Origin: Marthasterias glacialis
Taxonomy: Eukaryota; Echinodermata; Asteroidea; Forcipulatida; Asteriidae
Assembly: GCA_911728455.2 (NCBI GenBank)
Contig: OU452233.1
Span: 6,554,505-6,618,504 of the forward strand
Reading direction: 5' to 3'
DNA length: 64,000 nt
Position numbers and translations under genes: made by a program. The notes under the pieces are model-generated. The model was not told the DNA's origin, did not search any database, and saw only the letters and a program-made list of their open reading frames with translations. Below, piece after piece: positions 31,861 through 45,290 of the stretch (its first letter is position 1; every line of letters starts with the position of its first letter).

Positions 31861-34542
31861 CAACTTCTTGATTTTTGTTCTATACTTTTAATGATGAGTT
31901 TTTATAGAACGCAAACGCCTACAAAAGGGTAAAGTACTGTGCCAGACTATATGCATGCAAAACAGTGTGTATAGGTTCCCCACTCAGATTTCTAGATAAT
32001 AGCCCAGGATCCTTGGGCACACTGAGGGTCGTTCAATTATTTATTCATGAACAATTGACCAAATATTTAAACAAAAATCAGGTTAGTGGGTTATCTATTC
32101 CTAGGTCTAACATCTATTATGTGGACAAGGTCTCAACTCATGTACAAGTTGTATGTTCATTAAAATGCAAGGTGTGGTAAGATCATTGACATTATCATTG
32201 ACATTATTAAATACAGTGGGGAATACGGATAGTTGGACAGTCGGCAAACTGGCTTCCATACACCCCCACCCCAGCCCCCGAGAAGGAGATGCCAGTTGGC
32301 AAATTGGCCTACCCACTCACTCCCAAAGAAAAAAAAATGCCCTTGCTACGCCCTTGCATATATATTTATGATTGTCATCAAATTAGGCCTAACATAATTG
32401 CATTTGCATTATTATAATACAAGGTTTAGGCCTACATAGAATAAAAATCATGTATATAATTTTATAGGCCTATACAAAATAATACAATGAAACATTAATC
32501 TTGTAATCCAACTTCCCCAATTTGTTTTTATGATTTCAAAGACTAGCTTTTTTTAATGCCTTAAACAAGGCATTAAAAGAAATTTAAAACAGACATGGAC
32601 ATCAGTTATGTTTACTCCATCGCAACCATTAACATTCTCAGGACGATATTTATCATTCAATAATTATGTCTACTACGATTGCCAAAGAAGCAAATCTTAC
32701 ATTGTCTCTGAATTAGCAGAATGACCAATATACAACCTGTCAAATGAGCTCCTTTAGAAATGTTTTCCAAACACATTTGTAACATTGGTGAGATATGGAC
32801 GGCTGTATGGGGAAATGGAGGAGGCCGTTTAACAAAAATTAAAATCAACATGAATCACGTTAGTTTTTGCACAAAAATATGCATGTAGCCTACCTTTATT
32901 GTAGACATAATTATATAGTTAAGCAATTGAAACAAAATCTTAATTTGAGATACTCATACTCATTAAAAATAAACACACTCAAGACTTCATTAACTTGCCA
33001 CACATTGATCGAATTATCATGAGCCTTTTTTCCACATAGGGAGTCCTCAGTTTGTTCTTGTAATACCAAAAATATCTTTTCAGAATCTAATATTGTTTTA
33101 TCTTCTGCTTTCAGGTTCTGATTTTGTGGTTCTTGCATGGAACAAAGTTGAAAGACGCAATGGTGAGGTGAAGTGAAAGGCCTTTTCAGTGTGGGTTGGG
33201 CGCTGTTCACTATAGTAGGATTGTGGGAATTTAAAACACCAATTTATTGAAACAAAATTGGATTATATAAATATAAATGTCCAGGGTAAGCGCTGTGTCA
33301 TAAGGCACAGGGTTGAAATTATCATAATTTTAGCAACGTCATAGAAGTAGGTGTGGCAAAAACAAAAAAAGGGAGAACGCCAAGAAAACAGTTAAAACGA
33401 AACTAAACTAAAGCATCAGCGACAGTGTTAGATTGCTCTCCATCACTGACCCCCCCCCTCCCCGGTTTGACTTATCTTCTCGCTTGTTTATTATAAGACT
33501 ACGTATCGGAGTTCTTAATACAAAAATACATTATTTTGGTAGGAAAACTACAGTATTTTGGAAACGGACACGACTAAACAATTTGAATAAACGGAGAGAC
33601 CAAATTTGGCGAAACCCTGGTCCAATTCCTGGACACGTTCGTTTATTTGTGAAAAGAGGGCGCCCTTTCTATTGCAATTTGTTTTATATTTTTATTCCTA
33701 CCTACCTCTGTACTTTAAATGGTGCATGTATGTCATTTGCTGTCAAATAAAACGAGGGGCAGATGGATGCACTCGCCATATTCCCAGTGCGCCACATAAA
33801 AAGCTTTGCGCCATGTGAATTTATTGCACATGCAAGAACTTTAACTTGATTTGGACCAGGCTATAATATGATGAACAATTTCAGTTTATTTTAACAGAAA
33901 TTTGATATAAAATTCACCCTGCCTTAAATGAAATTAATACAAATAAAAAAAGAAAGAGTTTATAAATTAAAAATAAATAATAAAAATCAGAGACCGCATG
34001 CCAGAAGAGAACCGGTGAAGAAGGTAATCTCCCAACTAAAACAAAGCAGTATGAATATGCATGGTGGTAGTTTCAACCAACCCACAGGTACTGACCGATA
34101 GCCCCTTGTCCGCAACATCACCCGTCCCCTCCCCTGTCCCCCCTGTCCCCCTGTCCCCCTGTCCCCCCGTCCCCCGTCCCCGTCCCCCCCCCCCCCGCTC
34201 CCCTTCCCACGTACCCTTCCCCAGCCAATCCCTTCCCCTTTTCACTCCATATCCATATCAACTCGAACGTGTTGTGGTACAGCACGAATTAATTTGCCCC
34301 ACAGCTTTTTAGTTTTTATTGAACAACAGGTTTTTTAAACTTCAGCTTGCTGCAGGTTTCGGCGGCAATCACCCTTTAAATTAATCAAATCCAGATCACC
34401 ACCAAGTACACGTTGTGTTATGAAACAACCACAGACTAGTTCACTGGTATCCGATATACACGCGTTTTCCAAATCACTAAGGAAACGGGACCAGCTTACC
34501 TAAAGACGTCAAAAACATTTGCTCATGCGTACTTAGACGAAA
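31861..34542. other. no gene seen
   Basis: AT-rich sequence plus a C-rich run (33450-33463) and a strongly C-rich stretch of cccctgtccc units at 34120-34200. Open frames here coincide with low-complexity sequence or lack splice support. Confidence 0.4.
34120..34205 (+). repeat. C-rich microsatellite (CCCCTGT-type)
   Basis: Repeated ctgtcccc units grading into a poly-C run at 34186-34197. Confidence 0.9.
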
Positions 34543-34608
34543 ATGGCTGTCGCCCCCTGCATAAACATAGAGGATCGTCGAGAAAATGGCCAGATTTTTT
34601 ACTTTTGA
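34543..34608 (+). promoter_or_regulatory. upstream ORF overlapping candidate start at 34586
   Basis: ATG at 34543 opens MAVAPCINIEDRRENG and six more codons to a TGA at 34606-34608, in a different frame from the ATG at 34586. If the first exon is real, this uORF would lower translation from the second ATG. Confidence 0.25.
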
Positions 34609-34619
34609 CGAAGACAAGG
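34586..34619 (+). CDS. candidate first coding exon of an unidentified plus-strand gene
   Basis: ATG in a good context (gaaaATGGCC) encodes MARFFTFDEDK plus one nt, followed directly by the strong donor ggtaagat. Surrounding DNA is relatively CpG-rich (gacgtc, tcgtcg). No second exon could be traced in the next 29 kb, which holds mostly transposon-derived sequence, so the exon is tentative. Confidence 0.3.
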
Positions 34620-37600
34620 GTAAGATATTGACTGTTTTAGCTTAGTTTCTTATGTGCTTCGACGTATCCCAGTTGTTCTTGAAGTTGTTATCCCCTAAAT
34701 ACTGGCAAACGCTTTGGTTTTAAAAAGTGAAACGTGTCAGTTTTCACTCTTTACGCTGTCCGTCCCGCACGTAGACCGACTGCACACACACATACGGACC
34801 AATTTTTCTTCCCAGCTGGCCCCCGGGCCTTGTCGGAAGTTCGTACAGACTAGTTTTTGCAATGTTATAAATAAATTACTGGTGTTTAAATTGTTTTACA
34901 TAAGCGTCATTAAAGCTAATGTCTCCTCCCTCTTGAACGTTCAAGAGAACGTTCCTGAACATGATTATGATTTTGACGGCGATTTTTTTTTTTTAAGTGA
35001 CAATTTATTTCACGATTTTAACTTTAAAAACATCAAATTTTTGTGAAAGGACCCATGGTATGGAGTATGTGAGGATGAATATGGAAAGATGTTTGGAATC
35101 AAAGACCCATTTTTTTCAATTCTTTTGAAGACTTCTGTTTAATGAACAGTAGGCCAGTTGCTTTTCTTTTACCACCTAATATGGCATGAATGGTAAATGA
35201 ATGACAAATGGATTTAAAGCCCATATTCACTTTTGGGAACACCAAAAAACAAAATGTTAACAGATTTGCACATAACTTACATGGTATAGAGACGATGATG
35301 GTAGAAAACTTCCTGTGAAATATTTTTGTTTGATGTGTTATCGTTTTCACGTAGTTAGTGAAATAAGATCCACAAATGATTTTTCGTCTCATGAGACTGA
35401 ATGTGATTTAGTTTTTTTTTTTCAACAATCTCTGGATTGAATGAAGGCTGATTTTGTATATTTGAAATAATTTTTGTCTTTCATCTGCTAGTCAGTAAGG
35501 CCTTAGTGTAGAATCACCACGATTGATTTGGGTTTATTTATTTATTTATTTATTTAAATTTTTTTTTTGGGGGGGGGTTGGGGTGGGCATTCCAATGTAT
35601 GTACCTGCAGACCATGGATAGATCTATTCACAGCATAATTTTTCATTTTACATCAGTATACTATTACTAATACCAAAATTAAAAAAAATGATGGTTAAAT
35701 AGTCGGGCCCTATTGTGTTATAAATAGTCAGTATGTTAATGATAATTACTGTCCATTGTTGTACATGGGAACATGACAAAGATATAATCAACTTGAAAAG
35801 GGTCTGTTGAATTGAGCACAATGATGAGAGTGGGTTTCAAGGTCTACAGAATCAATTGATCAACTGTTGAATCACTGTGAAAACAGAACAGGTCCAAAAT
35901 ACAAAGTGGTCTGTTGCCATGAGTGTTGCAGATCCTGTAGAACTAGTAGTGGGGTTCTCCATATGTTTGCCTCCTGAGTGGGTGCCACATGTGTGACTAT
36001 CCCATGCTGGTCATTTCCTCTGTACACATTTTTATTTTGTGACAGGTGTTTTCAAGGGGCTTTGCCAATTTGCATTTTTAGTAAAGAAGTTGAATTGCAT
36101 GTTTTTGTTGGAATATCAATCAATACAAAACCCTACTAATTTTTCTAAAGACTGACCTGTCGTGGCACATATTAAGTCCTCCGTGCATTAACTGAATCTT
36201 CTTTATTAACAAATAGATTTGTGTCTAGACTGGTTCCTGTACTTATGCACAGGATTTGATTTAGGATTATAAAACTGCCTGTCTAAACTTGGGTTTTGAA
36301 ACTACATAAACATTAAATACAAACTGAATGTAGTTTGTTTTGAGATAACATTGTGAAATAATATTATACATATCCTAACTGCATTGAGTTTTGAAACTGA
36401 AATTGCACTGGGCTTCATGTGAGAGTTTAGGTTTGTGCAACTGAGAGGTCTAGATTTCCAACATTTGTAGAAAAAGAGTTCTGGCTTGTTGGTTCTGTGT
36501 GCAAAGGGCCATGACCAGTGGGTGTCTTCTATAGTGCAAAGAATTACTAGTCATTGGGAAAGCAGATCCTGCTTGTTCATCACAGATAACAATTATAATC
36601 TAATGTAGGTTCAATGACCCCAGGTTCAAAGGAAACAATTGGGCATACACATGTACCAAAACATACTCAAGCAGGAAATCCTTTTCTCTAAAACATTTGG
36701 CAATAACGTGCATAATCTGTTTGCAATTTCATGACCCAAAGTCAACCCACCCTTCCAAAAAGAGAAAAGAAAAAAGTTTCCCAAGACATACATAATGTAT
36801 GGAATTCCCCACCGTACAGTATGCAAAATTGGCTTGAAATTTCACACAGGCTTTGAAGATGTACATGTATGTATCCCTCTTAAGAAATAGAACTTCAATT
36901 CAGTAATAGATTACATTGATTAAAGTGCAACAGAGTTCCCTGTTTTTAAATTTTTTTATAACCATTTTTGGGGGTAAATCACAGGATGGCTTACAATACA
37001 CAACCCCCTCCCAAAATTAACTTTGGCTGTGAGGAAAAGATGTTTGGCTTGAGGTTGTTCAACTTCGTGTAATGTACGATATATTATATGATGTACAATG
37101 CATGCTGATGCATGCACTTATTTGTGGAGATTTTTTACCTGTAACAGCAGTTAGGCTACATTTATATGGGTACAATGTCTTTATAATACAGGTATCATGT
37201 ACAATTCCTCAGCAGATTTCCTGTGGTTGCATGTCATCAAACTGAATTCACTGTAAACAGTATTTGGTACATGTACTTTCTTCGGTTGTTTTCTATTTGA
37301 AAATCATGCTTTTTTGTACAGAACTAGTTCAGCTGTAGACTTGTATTTGTGGTACATTGTACAATGTAAGTACATTGTACAAGGATTACATGCATACAAG
37401 TAAGCTTCCCTATGTGCATTCATGTCTAAAACACATGGCAAATTTACATGTAATCCATGGTTGAAGTGTTTCAGAAAGGATTACTTTCTGCACCACTGTT
37501 TTGCTTAGCTGTGGATCTCCCCACATGGATTTTAGCACACTTTCCAAGTGAATACACAAACTTAGTGTTAATCTGTAACCACAAAAACGAGTAAGCCTAA

Positions 37601-37849
37601 TCCTTGTGAATAGTTAATCCCATATCTCCACACCGCCTTTGAAATCAGTTTTGGTTGAGTGTGATAATGGTTCAGTTTCATGCTCCAAAAGATTATTAAA
37701 AGCATTGATACAGGCTCAGTGTAGTTGTGGTTGCATACAAGGGTTAAATTTTACTGGAAGATTTTGATTGATGTTATCAATTAGATGATCCCAAGCCAGA
37801 ATTGTAAGTGGGCTTAGTACCAAAAGAGTAGAAATTTAACCATATCTCC
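34620..37849. other. no gene seen; intron-like
   Basis: AT-rich sequence with a MITE-like stretch at about 35095-35395 whose core (acttacatggtatagagacg) resembles the 51382-51709 element, a tttatttattt run (35537-35556) and a G run (35568-35577). ACATGTAC motifs are frequent at 36850-37450. Confidence 0.4.
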
Positions 37850-38880
37850 AAGTGTCTTTGGTTAGAGACCCTCCCTAGTGTCTTTGGCTAGAGACCCTCC
37901 CTAGTGTCTTTGGCTAGAGACCCTCCCTAGTGTCTTTGGCTAGAGACCCTCCCTGCGTCTTTGGCTTCAGACCCTCCCTAGTGTCTTTGGCTACAGACCC
38001 TTAGTGTCTTTGGCTAAAGACCATTAGTGTCTTTGGCTACAGACCCTTAGACCCTCCCTAGTGTCTTTGGCTACAGACCCTTAGACCCTCCCTAGTGTCT
38101 TTGGCTAGAGACCCTCCCTAGTGTCTTTGGCTACAGACCCTTAGTGTCTTTGGCTACAGACCCTTAGTGTCTTTGGCTACAGACCCTTAGACCCTCCCTA
38201 GTGTCTTTGGCTACAGACCCTTAGACCCTCCCTAGTGTCTTTGGCTAGAGACCCTCCCTAGTGTCTTTGGCTACATATCCTCCCTAGTGTCTTTGGCTAC
38301 AGACCCTTAGTGTCTTTGGCTACAGACCCTAAGTGTCTTTGGCTACAGACTCTTCCCTAGTGTCTTTGACTACATACCCTCCCTAGTGTCTCTGGCTACA
38401 GACCCTCCCTAGTGTCTTTGGCTAGAGACCCTCCCTGGTGTCTTTGGCTACAGACCCTCCCTAGTGTCTCTGGCTACAGACCCTCCCTAGTGTCTTTGGC
38501 TAGAGACCCTCCCTGGTGTCTTTGGCTACAGACCCTCCCTAGTGTCTCTGGCTACAGACCCTCCCTAGTGTCTCTGGCTACAGACCCTCCCTAGTGTCTC
38601 TGGCTACAGACCCTCCCTAGTGTCTTTGGCTAGAGACCCTCCCTGGTGTCTTTGGCTACAGACCCTCCCTAGTGTCTCTGGCTACAGACCCTCCCTAGTG
38701 TCTTTGGCTACAGACCCTCCCTAGTGTCTCTGGCTACAGACCCTCCCTAGTGTCTCTGGCTACAGACCCTCCCTAGTATCTTTGGCTACATACCCTCCTT
38801 CAGAGTGTCTTTCTCAAGAGACCTTCCCTGGTGTCTTTGGCTAGAGACCCTCCCTAGTGTCTTTGGCTAGTGACCCTCCT
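37850..38880 (+). repeat. minisatellite, 26-bp unit
   Basis: About 40 copies of ctagtgtctttggctacaga-ccctcc with variants (gag/cag; tttgg/tctgg; ctag/ctgg) and shortened 20-22-bp units (ccttagtgtctttgg) in the first half. Higher-order pairs alternate tctttggctagaga with tctctggctacaga in the second half. Confidence 0.95.
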
Positions 38881-41490
38881 GAATCCTCCAATATCCTCCA
38901 CTCTGGTAACGCAACACCCAAATGTTTGGACTTGGATAAGGTTGGTACATGTACGTGTATGCTTTGCCCAGTGACTGATAAGCACTTGGTATTTGGGGCA
39001 ACAATCGCAAATTCCCAAAATCTTTACTACTTCCTGAATTAAAATTTTGGAGGATTTGGGACATACTGTATGTTAATGTGAAGCCATCCTTTACTTTATG
39101 CCATTCTTGAATCAGAAAAAGAGAATGGACATTGGAAATTGTGCACTGCATGTATGATGTTTTGCTTCAAATAGTCATTTTAAACATGAACTTCAGAAAG
39201 GTAAACGAGTTTGTAAAGATTACATTGGAGTAAAACTCTGTAAAAATTGTTTCATAATGTGAAGAAAAAAAGTCATTTTAATCACTCTCGAGATAAAAAC
39301 GCTGAGTTTCACAGAAACCCCCTGAGCACCTAGGAATCAAAACAGCACTGTGACATTACACCACAGACTTGATCCAAACAAGACAATGGAAAATGCATAG
39401 CGACGAGGATTTAAGCAACCTTTACGTAGTCCTTGGTACATGACGTAATGGTTGACACTGGTTTACCGAGGCACTGCCACACTGATACTTCAGTGTTGAT
39501 TTCACATTACGTTTCTATGGTCCTTTGCTGGGAACCATGCAGGGCGCCGCCAACAGCGGGGGAAAAACACTAGGTCAAATTTGAAGAAGGGTGGAAGGGG
39601 GAGGGGGGGGGTTATGCAGTTTTTCTGATTAAATTCAAATAAAATTCCAGAGAGTAAATCTTCGAATGATCAAATAATATTTAAATGTAAAATGATCAAG
39701 GATAAATAGTCAAATTAAATTTAGCGATTTTGTTCGTGTTGATCTTAAAATAAATTTTCCTTGTGTGTTGGCACTACTGTATTAAAGAAATTTGTGTTTT
39801 AAAATTTATTTATGTGAAGCTGTATATAAATATAAAACCGAACACATTTCAATTACATGTTCTTTCTACATGTACAAAGACACTTAAGTTGTTTTATGTG
39901 CTGTGCATGTAATTGACTTACAGACTACATGCACAAGTTAATTCCTGTCAATATGGTTAGAATAGTCACCTTTTCAGGCGAGGGAAACGATAGTAGTGAC
40001 ACTCCCTTTTTTGTACCTGTAGAATGCAATCAGTCAGCAAAAAAAGTTTGTCTCAATAGTCCTACATTGTAATAATGTTGTCAATATTGATAACAACATA
40101 AGGGTATATGTACTATGTTTATTATTAATGGGATTTTTACCATGAGGTTTCATAATCGTAAACTTGAATGTCAGGGAACATCATCTACATAATACAATAA
40201 CAGCCCTCTTAAAGAGATAGTACACAGGATGATTTTTGTGTGCACACTACAGTGCAGGTGCAGGTCTTTTCAATTAGTATGCAGTTGATTCCAAATACAG
40301 GCAGTCCAATATCAAACTTCAGTCTAATGAAAAGCCTAAGTGATATATTTTAATCACTTCTGGTCGAGTTTGCCATCAACAACCGAAACTCAACATATGG
40401 TTGGTGGTACTAGTGTACATGATGCTGCAAAGTTAATTGGACACCGCAAGTGGGAAATGTTTGTACTGTACTGTAGAAATTGTGTATGATGAGGGTATTG
40501 TGTATGGCATAGTGTACACGTATGACCTTATGGGTGAATATGATGATGTACTGTATGAACACACTACACTCAGTGCTAAAGTACGTGCTCCATATGGTTC
40601 ATTGCTTGCTGCTTATGTAGAAAATCTTGTCTGTAAAAAAGTGAAAATTTTGTATACATAAGGCAAAGTGATCACATTGTTTACCATAATGGATTGAGCC
40701 ATACACAAAGTACTTTGTATGTATACAAATACGGTGTATACTTTTTGAGACAAGCAACAAGTACTCTGAAATGGTGTTCGACATAAACAATTATGTCTGA
40801 AATAAACGAACTAGTAATATTAAGTACATGGTAAGTTCACCGGTTCTCATAATGCGGTAACCTGATATTTTACTCATCTAGATAAATGCACTTCCTGTAA
40901 CCAATCCTTCTGTTTCTGAAATCTCATTCAGCAAAGAGCCTTCTTTGAAAATAGAAAGCACTATGTAAAGCACAGGGGTTTTCTGTGTATTAAAAAAGGC
41001 AACGAATTGAATTGAAAACTAAGGTGCTTTTAATTAATTTATTTTTATTTTGAAGGATTGAGACAGTGAGTTTCATGCACATCTCATTTTGGAGGATTAT
41101 GAAAGATTGAGGAAGGTCCTAAGTAATTTAAGCTAGGGAGTTAGGGTTAAACACACCATCCACCCTCCATATATCAAATATTATGGTCACGTTTTGGTTA
41201 AAAAAAGAAGTGAAAAATGTGTTGTTGTTTTTTTTTTTCGTGAAATTCTGTGTGCATTCTTGCTAGGCGTATTTTCATTGTTGCAATAAAGTTATAAGCA
41301 ATCAGTGGTTTTAGAGTCTTTAAATAATTTTTCTTTTTCGCAGCTTTCACAATATTGTAGACAAACAAAATAAAGAAAAACAAAATGCTAGAAATTCTTA
41401 TCATGGCATTGTAGCATTTAGGTGAGATGTACAGTTTGTACTATAAAATCATTATTTTATTTTTTTTGCCCTGTAGCCTACACGATTAAA
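38881..41490. other. no gene seen; intron-like
   Basis: No exon or clear transposon recognised; a G-rich run at 39598-39611. Confidence 0.35.
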
Positions 41491-41492
41491 CA

Positions 41493-41655
41493 GGCCTGGA
41501 ATTTCCTCATTGAGAGGGTAAGGCCATTTTCATTCAGCAAAGGCCACTTCCATTGGAAAATCTTAAAGTTTAGAGGAAATTTTTGAAGGGGCACCAAGAC
41601 CAAGACCAGGGCAACAGGCCGGGGCCATGGCCTGCATGTAATTCCAGGCCAGGTG
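41493..41655 (+). mobile_element. MITE-like repeat, AGGCCTG family copy 1
   Basis: Ends caggcctggaatt and aattccaggcc are inverted. Body: aaaggccacttccattggaa, gaaggggcaccaag, gaccagggcaac. Confidence 0.65.
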
Positions 41656-41832
41656 TAAACAGCAATTTTGGCTTACTGTGGAAAGTGCGTATAATTATGG
41701 GAAGTGCAGTCAAGAGTTTGACCTAGAACTCAATACCTTAACAGCTGAATAAACAATATTTATCCAATTCACAACATAATTAAAGTATCATCTTCATAAC
41801 GTCAATGCAAGCATTTGCGATGTTTCTGTGTC

Positions 41833-41850
41833 GGGGGGGGGGGGGGGGGC
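41833..41850 (+). repeat. poly-G tract
   Basis: About 17 consecutive G; similar G or C runs are at 3970-3982, 9429-9445, 35568-35577 and 42361-42372. Confidence 0.9.
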
Positions 41851-42094
41851 AGAGAGAGAAACTTGCGTACTTAGCATTTTTCGGAGAGAACCAGCGAAGT
41901 AAGCTAATTCTGTAGCATTACACCAGGTTTTACACCAGGTTCGTAACTGTAATATTTGTGCTTAAATTAACTGGGCTGCAACAGGGATGATGTAAACCAA
42001 TATTTACCAACTGTAGGCCTATACCAGTGCTTGAAATAGTCTCTGGACCACTGCTTTGAGTCCAGTGGTTTTAGCATTTAGCCAGTAACCTCAC

Positions 42095-42262
42095 ATCTGC
42101 AGATTGCGCCATAGCACCTTGTAAACCGTTAGATGTGTTATGTGAATGAACAGGTCTCATACTTAAAAACGGAACTCAGCATACCTTGCAGAAAAAAACA
42201 CTGAACGCTTTGAAACGCCCATCGGGTATGATACTATGTATTATTTTGAGTATTATTCTTTA
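42095..42262 (+). mobile_element. tRNA-derived SINE, 3' part
   Basis: Shares caccttgtaaaccgtta, gaacaggtctcatactt and ctttgaaacgcccatcggg with the 640-1043 copy. The tRNA head is absent. Confidence 0.6.
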
Positions 42263-42515
42263 ACGGTTCAATTTTTATCTGGAAACCTCCCTTCTGCTCA
42301 GCAAAGGACACAAACTGTATGAAAAACGAGGAGTATTTTATTTATTATTATTTTTTTTTTGGGGGGGGGGGGAGGGAGGAGTAAGAATAATTCTGAAAGT
42401 CCTGAGCTGCATGCCCAGTGGTCCTGTGGATGTTTTCTTGAAATTTGAGCCCTGCATATATTGTGTATGTTTTATGAAATTACAGATTATAACTGGGTGT
42501 TTAAATTGAAAATAG

Positions 42516-42799
42516 GGGTCCAATTTCATAGAGCTGCTTAACGGCTGATTTTATACTTGATGCGCAATTTCCATTTCATAGTGCTGCTAACCCTGAGCAC
42601 AGGAAAAGGCATGCTAACCTTCCTCTGCTTACTGTAGAAAAATGAATGACGTAACAATGCAAATCTATGGTGAACGCACAATCTGGCTGCCTAATTTTCT
42701 TGCTAACCTGTGAAATACGCTTAAATGCTTAAGCAAATTGGTCTGCTACAGTTAACGCGAAAATTTGCTTACTGTTAAGCACAGCTATGAAATTGGGCC
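42516..42799. mobile_element. MITE, GGGCCCAATTTCATAG family copy 1
   Basis: Inverted ends gggtccaatttcatagagct and gctatgaaattgggcc; interior with repeated cttaag and gctaa motifs. Confidence 0.7.
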
Positions 42800-42848
42800 A
42801 GGGTGTCCAGGAGCCTCCATGCCAGGAGGCACCACTGCTTGTAAGTGC

Positions 42849-43019
42849 AGGCCTGATTGCTGTGTTCTTGAAAGGGCAAGGCATTTTTCTTCTTGATAAA
42901 GGGCACCTCTACATGTATAAGGAAACTGTACTGGAACATTTCAAGAGCACCAAGGCAATGACCAGGGGCAACGGAGGCTCTTGCCTCCGTTGCCTTCGTG
43001 AAGTACATTATCAGGCCTG
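42849..43019 (+). mobile_element. MITE-like repeat, AGGCCTG family copy 2
   Basis: Starts caggcctgattgctgtgttc and ends ttatcaggcctg; body has tcttgaaagggcaagg, gataaagggcacctctac, gcaccaaggcaatgaccagg. Confidence 0.65.
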
Positions 43020-43140
43020 TAAGTGGTACAAAAAGTTGTGTGCTAAGCAGGTTTTTAATAAAGCCGAGGAAGTCTGGGAACTATAAGTACATGTAGCTGT
43101 TAAAGCTAAACAACATCCTGTACCTTACGTCCAAAAAGTT

Positions 43141-43335
43141 GGGTCCAATTTCATAGAGCTGCTTAAGCACAAAAAGTAGCTTAAGCACAAAAGAATTATG
43201 CTAACCAGAATAAGGTTACCAGCCAAAATAGCATGTCACACGTACAATCTGTGACTGGTATCCTGCTTACTTTTGCTCAGCAGAAATCTTTTAAGCACTA
43301 TTTTTCTGCTTAAGCAGCTCTATGAAATTGGGCCC
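43141..43335. mobile_element. MITE, GGGCCCAATTTCATAG family copy 2
   Basis: Ends gggtccaatttcatagagct and agctctatgaaattgggccc, nearly perfect inverted repeats that extend through gcttaag; 195 bp. Confidence 0.8.
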
Positions 43336-43577
43336 AGCTGGTAACTGATTGCCATGCTTAGCAGAATATTAGCAATTGGAGCACTGGGAGAGCTGTCATC
43401 TGGGGAGGAAGTCCCCACTTCCTGGAGCTGTAGGTCAGAGACAACAAAGTAAACAAAGATTGAAATGGCAATCACTTGGTTGTACTGCCCTTATGTAAAC
43501 AATGCCAAGGAATGCTATTGTCAGCAATGACATCTGAATGATCACAATGGGAAGTTTATCCAGAGTGAAATGCCTTG

Positions 43578-43611
43578 CTTTCAAAGCTCCTGTGTCCAGG
43601 AGCTTTGAAAG
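43578..43611. repeat. perfect hairpin, 15-bp arms, 4-nt loop
   Basis: ctttcaaagctcctg (43578-43592), tgtc, caggagctttgaaag (43597-43611). Confidence 0.85.
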
Positions 43612-45159
43612 TCTTCCCTATTATGTCATTGTTTATCTGAAGCTCTATTTGTGGTCTATGCATTTTGAAGCCATGGAGGAAATTGTTGGGAAGAGTTCAA
43701 TTATAGTTCACAGGGAGGCAGACTGAAAATTATAGGTAATTAATAGCGTAAGAGTAGATTAATAGAGTGCAATTACTAATTAATTAGTCTCATAAGCCTG
43801 CTTTTTGCAGAGGTGCAGTACACATCATACATGTGTACAGTATAGTGTACATCATGAACATTGCATACTGTTCTTTATCATAGATCAAACCGGCAGCCCA
43901 GTATTTTTTTCTCATTTCATTTTGCAGACCCTGGTTTAAATCCTGCTGCAGACTGAAGTCTCACTTGATGACATAATGTTCAGTCCTTACCCAAGGGGTT
44001 TTCCCTTTTAAGTTTTATTGCCCCCAAGGTGCAAAAATTAATATTAACTGTTTCTCAAATTAAGTGTGAGTTGCAGAGTACAGACATCCTTTTGTCTTGT
44101 AATATTTCCACTGGAACAAACACGTTACAACTAATCAGTAAAATCTTGGCTTTTGGCAATTTGTTTTCTTCGGAAAAACACAGTTTGGGGGATTATATAT
44201 GATTGTAATCATTTAGTAAATCATAAAGTATTACACAACCTATAAACTTAAAAAAAAACACTAAAAAACCAACAACTTAAAAACGTTTGCATACATGTAC
44301 ATGTAAAAATGATTTCTGCCATTCTTTTTAGTGATTCACAGGTTTTTATTTGCCCTTGGGAGGAAGTACAATGTAAGTTGCTGCTTCCCCCTTTGCGTAG
44401 GTAGCTTTGAGAAATGATGACCGCTGTTCCAAACCATATGTGCTAAATGCATGAATTGAACATGTAAGCTGCAAGTACACTGTACATTAAATTTAAGTGT
44501 AAAACTCTCTGGGCTGTTTTTTTTTCAGGACTTTGGGTAAAATTAATTCTGTGTGATGGCAGCTGGTCATTAGTTTTAGGAGAAAACCCTAAAACCTGAA
44601 TGCTTGCATGAAGTCAGAAGCCCAAACAACGCCTTCACAGAAGTCAAAGGAAGACATGTATCATTGTCCGAGAGTTATGCGTGGCGCGTACACAAGTACG
44701 CGATTCCATTGTTTGACGTCCATGACCCCAATGCAAGGGGAATTTATCAAAATCTCTAGATCCTTAAGTTCTTCAGGTCTTCAGATCTTCCCCCTTATTG
44801 CAGCTATCCTCAAAGTACCTGGTGCCGAGACTCTTAATTTTTGCTTTCCTGATCCCCACTTGTAATTAGACAGTCACAGAGTAAAAGATGAGCGTTATCC
44901 CCTTGTGCGAACTTCTAGCTGGGAAGGTGCCATTTAAATGACATGTTGATTGGATGATGGATGAACCACTTAAAAAACTAGGAATTATTTTTATTTTACC
45001 GGCAACTTTTCATCAGAGTGATCTTTGCCCGAAAGACATGGTTTGATACTTTTTAAAGGCTCAAGAGCATCAAATTTCTCATCTGGGATGAAAATTTTAG
45101 CCAAATTGTTGGAATTTGACCAAACTTGCTGTTGATTGGGAAAACATTGTGTCCAAATA

Positions 45160-45290
45160 CTGGCCTGGAATTACACGGAGGCCTCTGTTGCCCTGGTCTT
45201 GGCCTTGGTGCCCCTTCAAAATATTCCCATATGCTTTAAGACTTTGCAATTAAAGTGCCCCTTTCAAAAAGAAGATCTGTGGCCTTGCCC
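45160..45290 (-). mobile_element. AGGCCTG family copy 3 (reverse)
   Basis: ggcctggaattacacggagg, ccctggtcttggccttggtg and ccccttcaaaat are the reverse of copies 1 and 5. Confidence 0.6.

Noticed and set aside
38412..38594. Frame encoding repeated SLARDPPWCLWLQT
   Set aside because: By-product of the 26-bp minisatellite; 26 is not a multiple of three, so the frame rotates between units.
42787..43086. 99-codon frame on the plus strand
   Set aside because: It coincides with a dispersed AGGCCTG-family repeat (copy 2), and similar copies elsewhere have disrupted frames.
44608..44865. 85-codon frame as a gene
   Set aside because: No splice context, no domain, and low-information composition.
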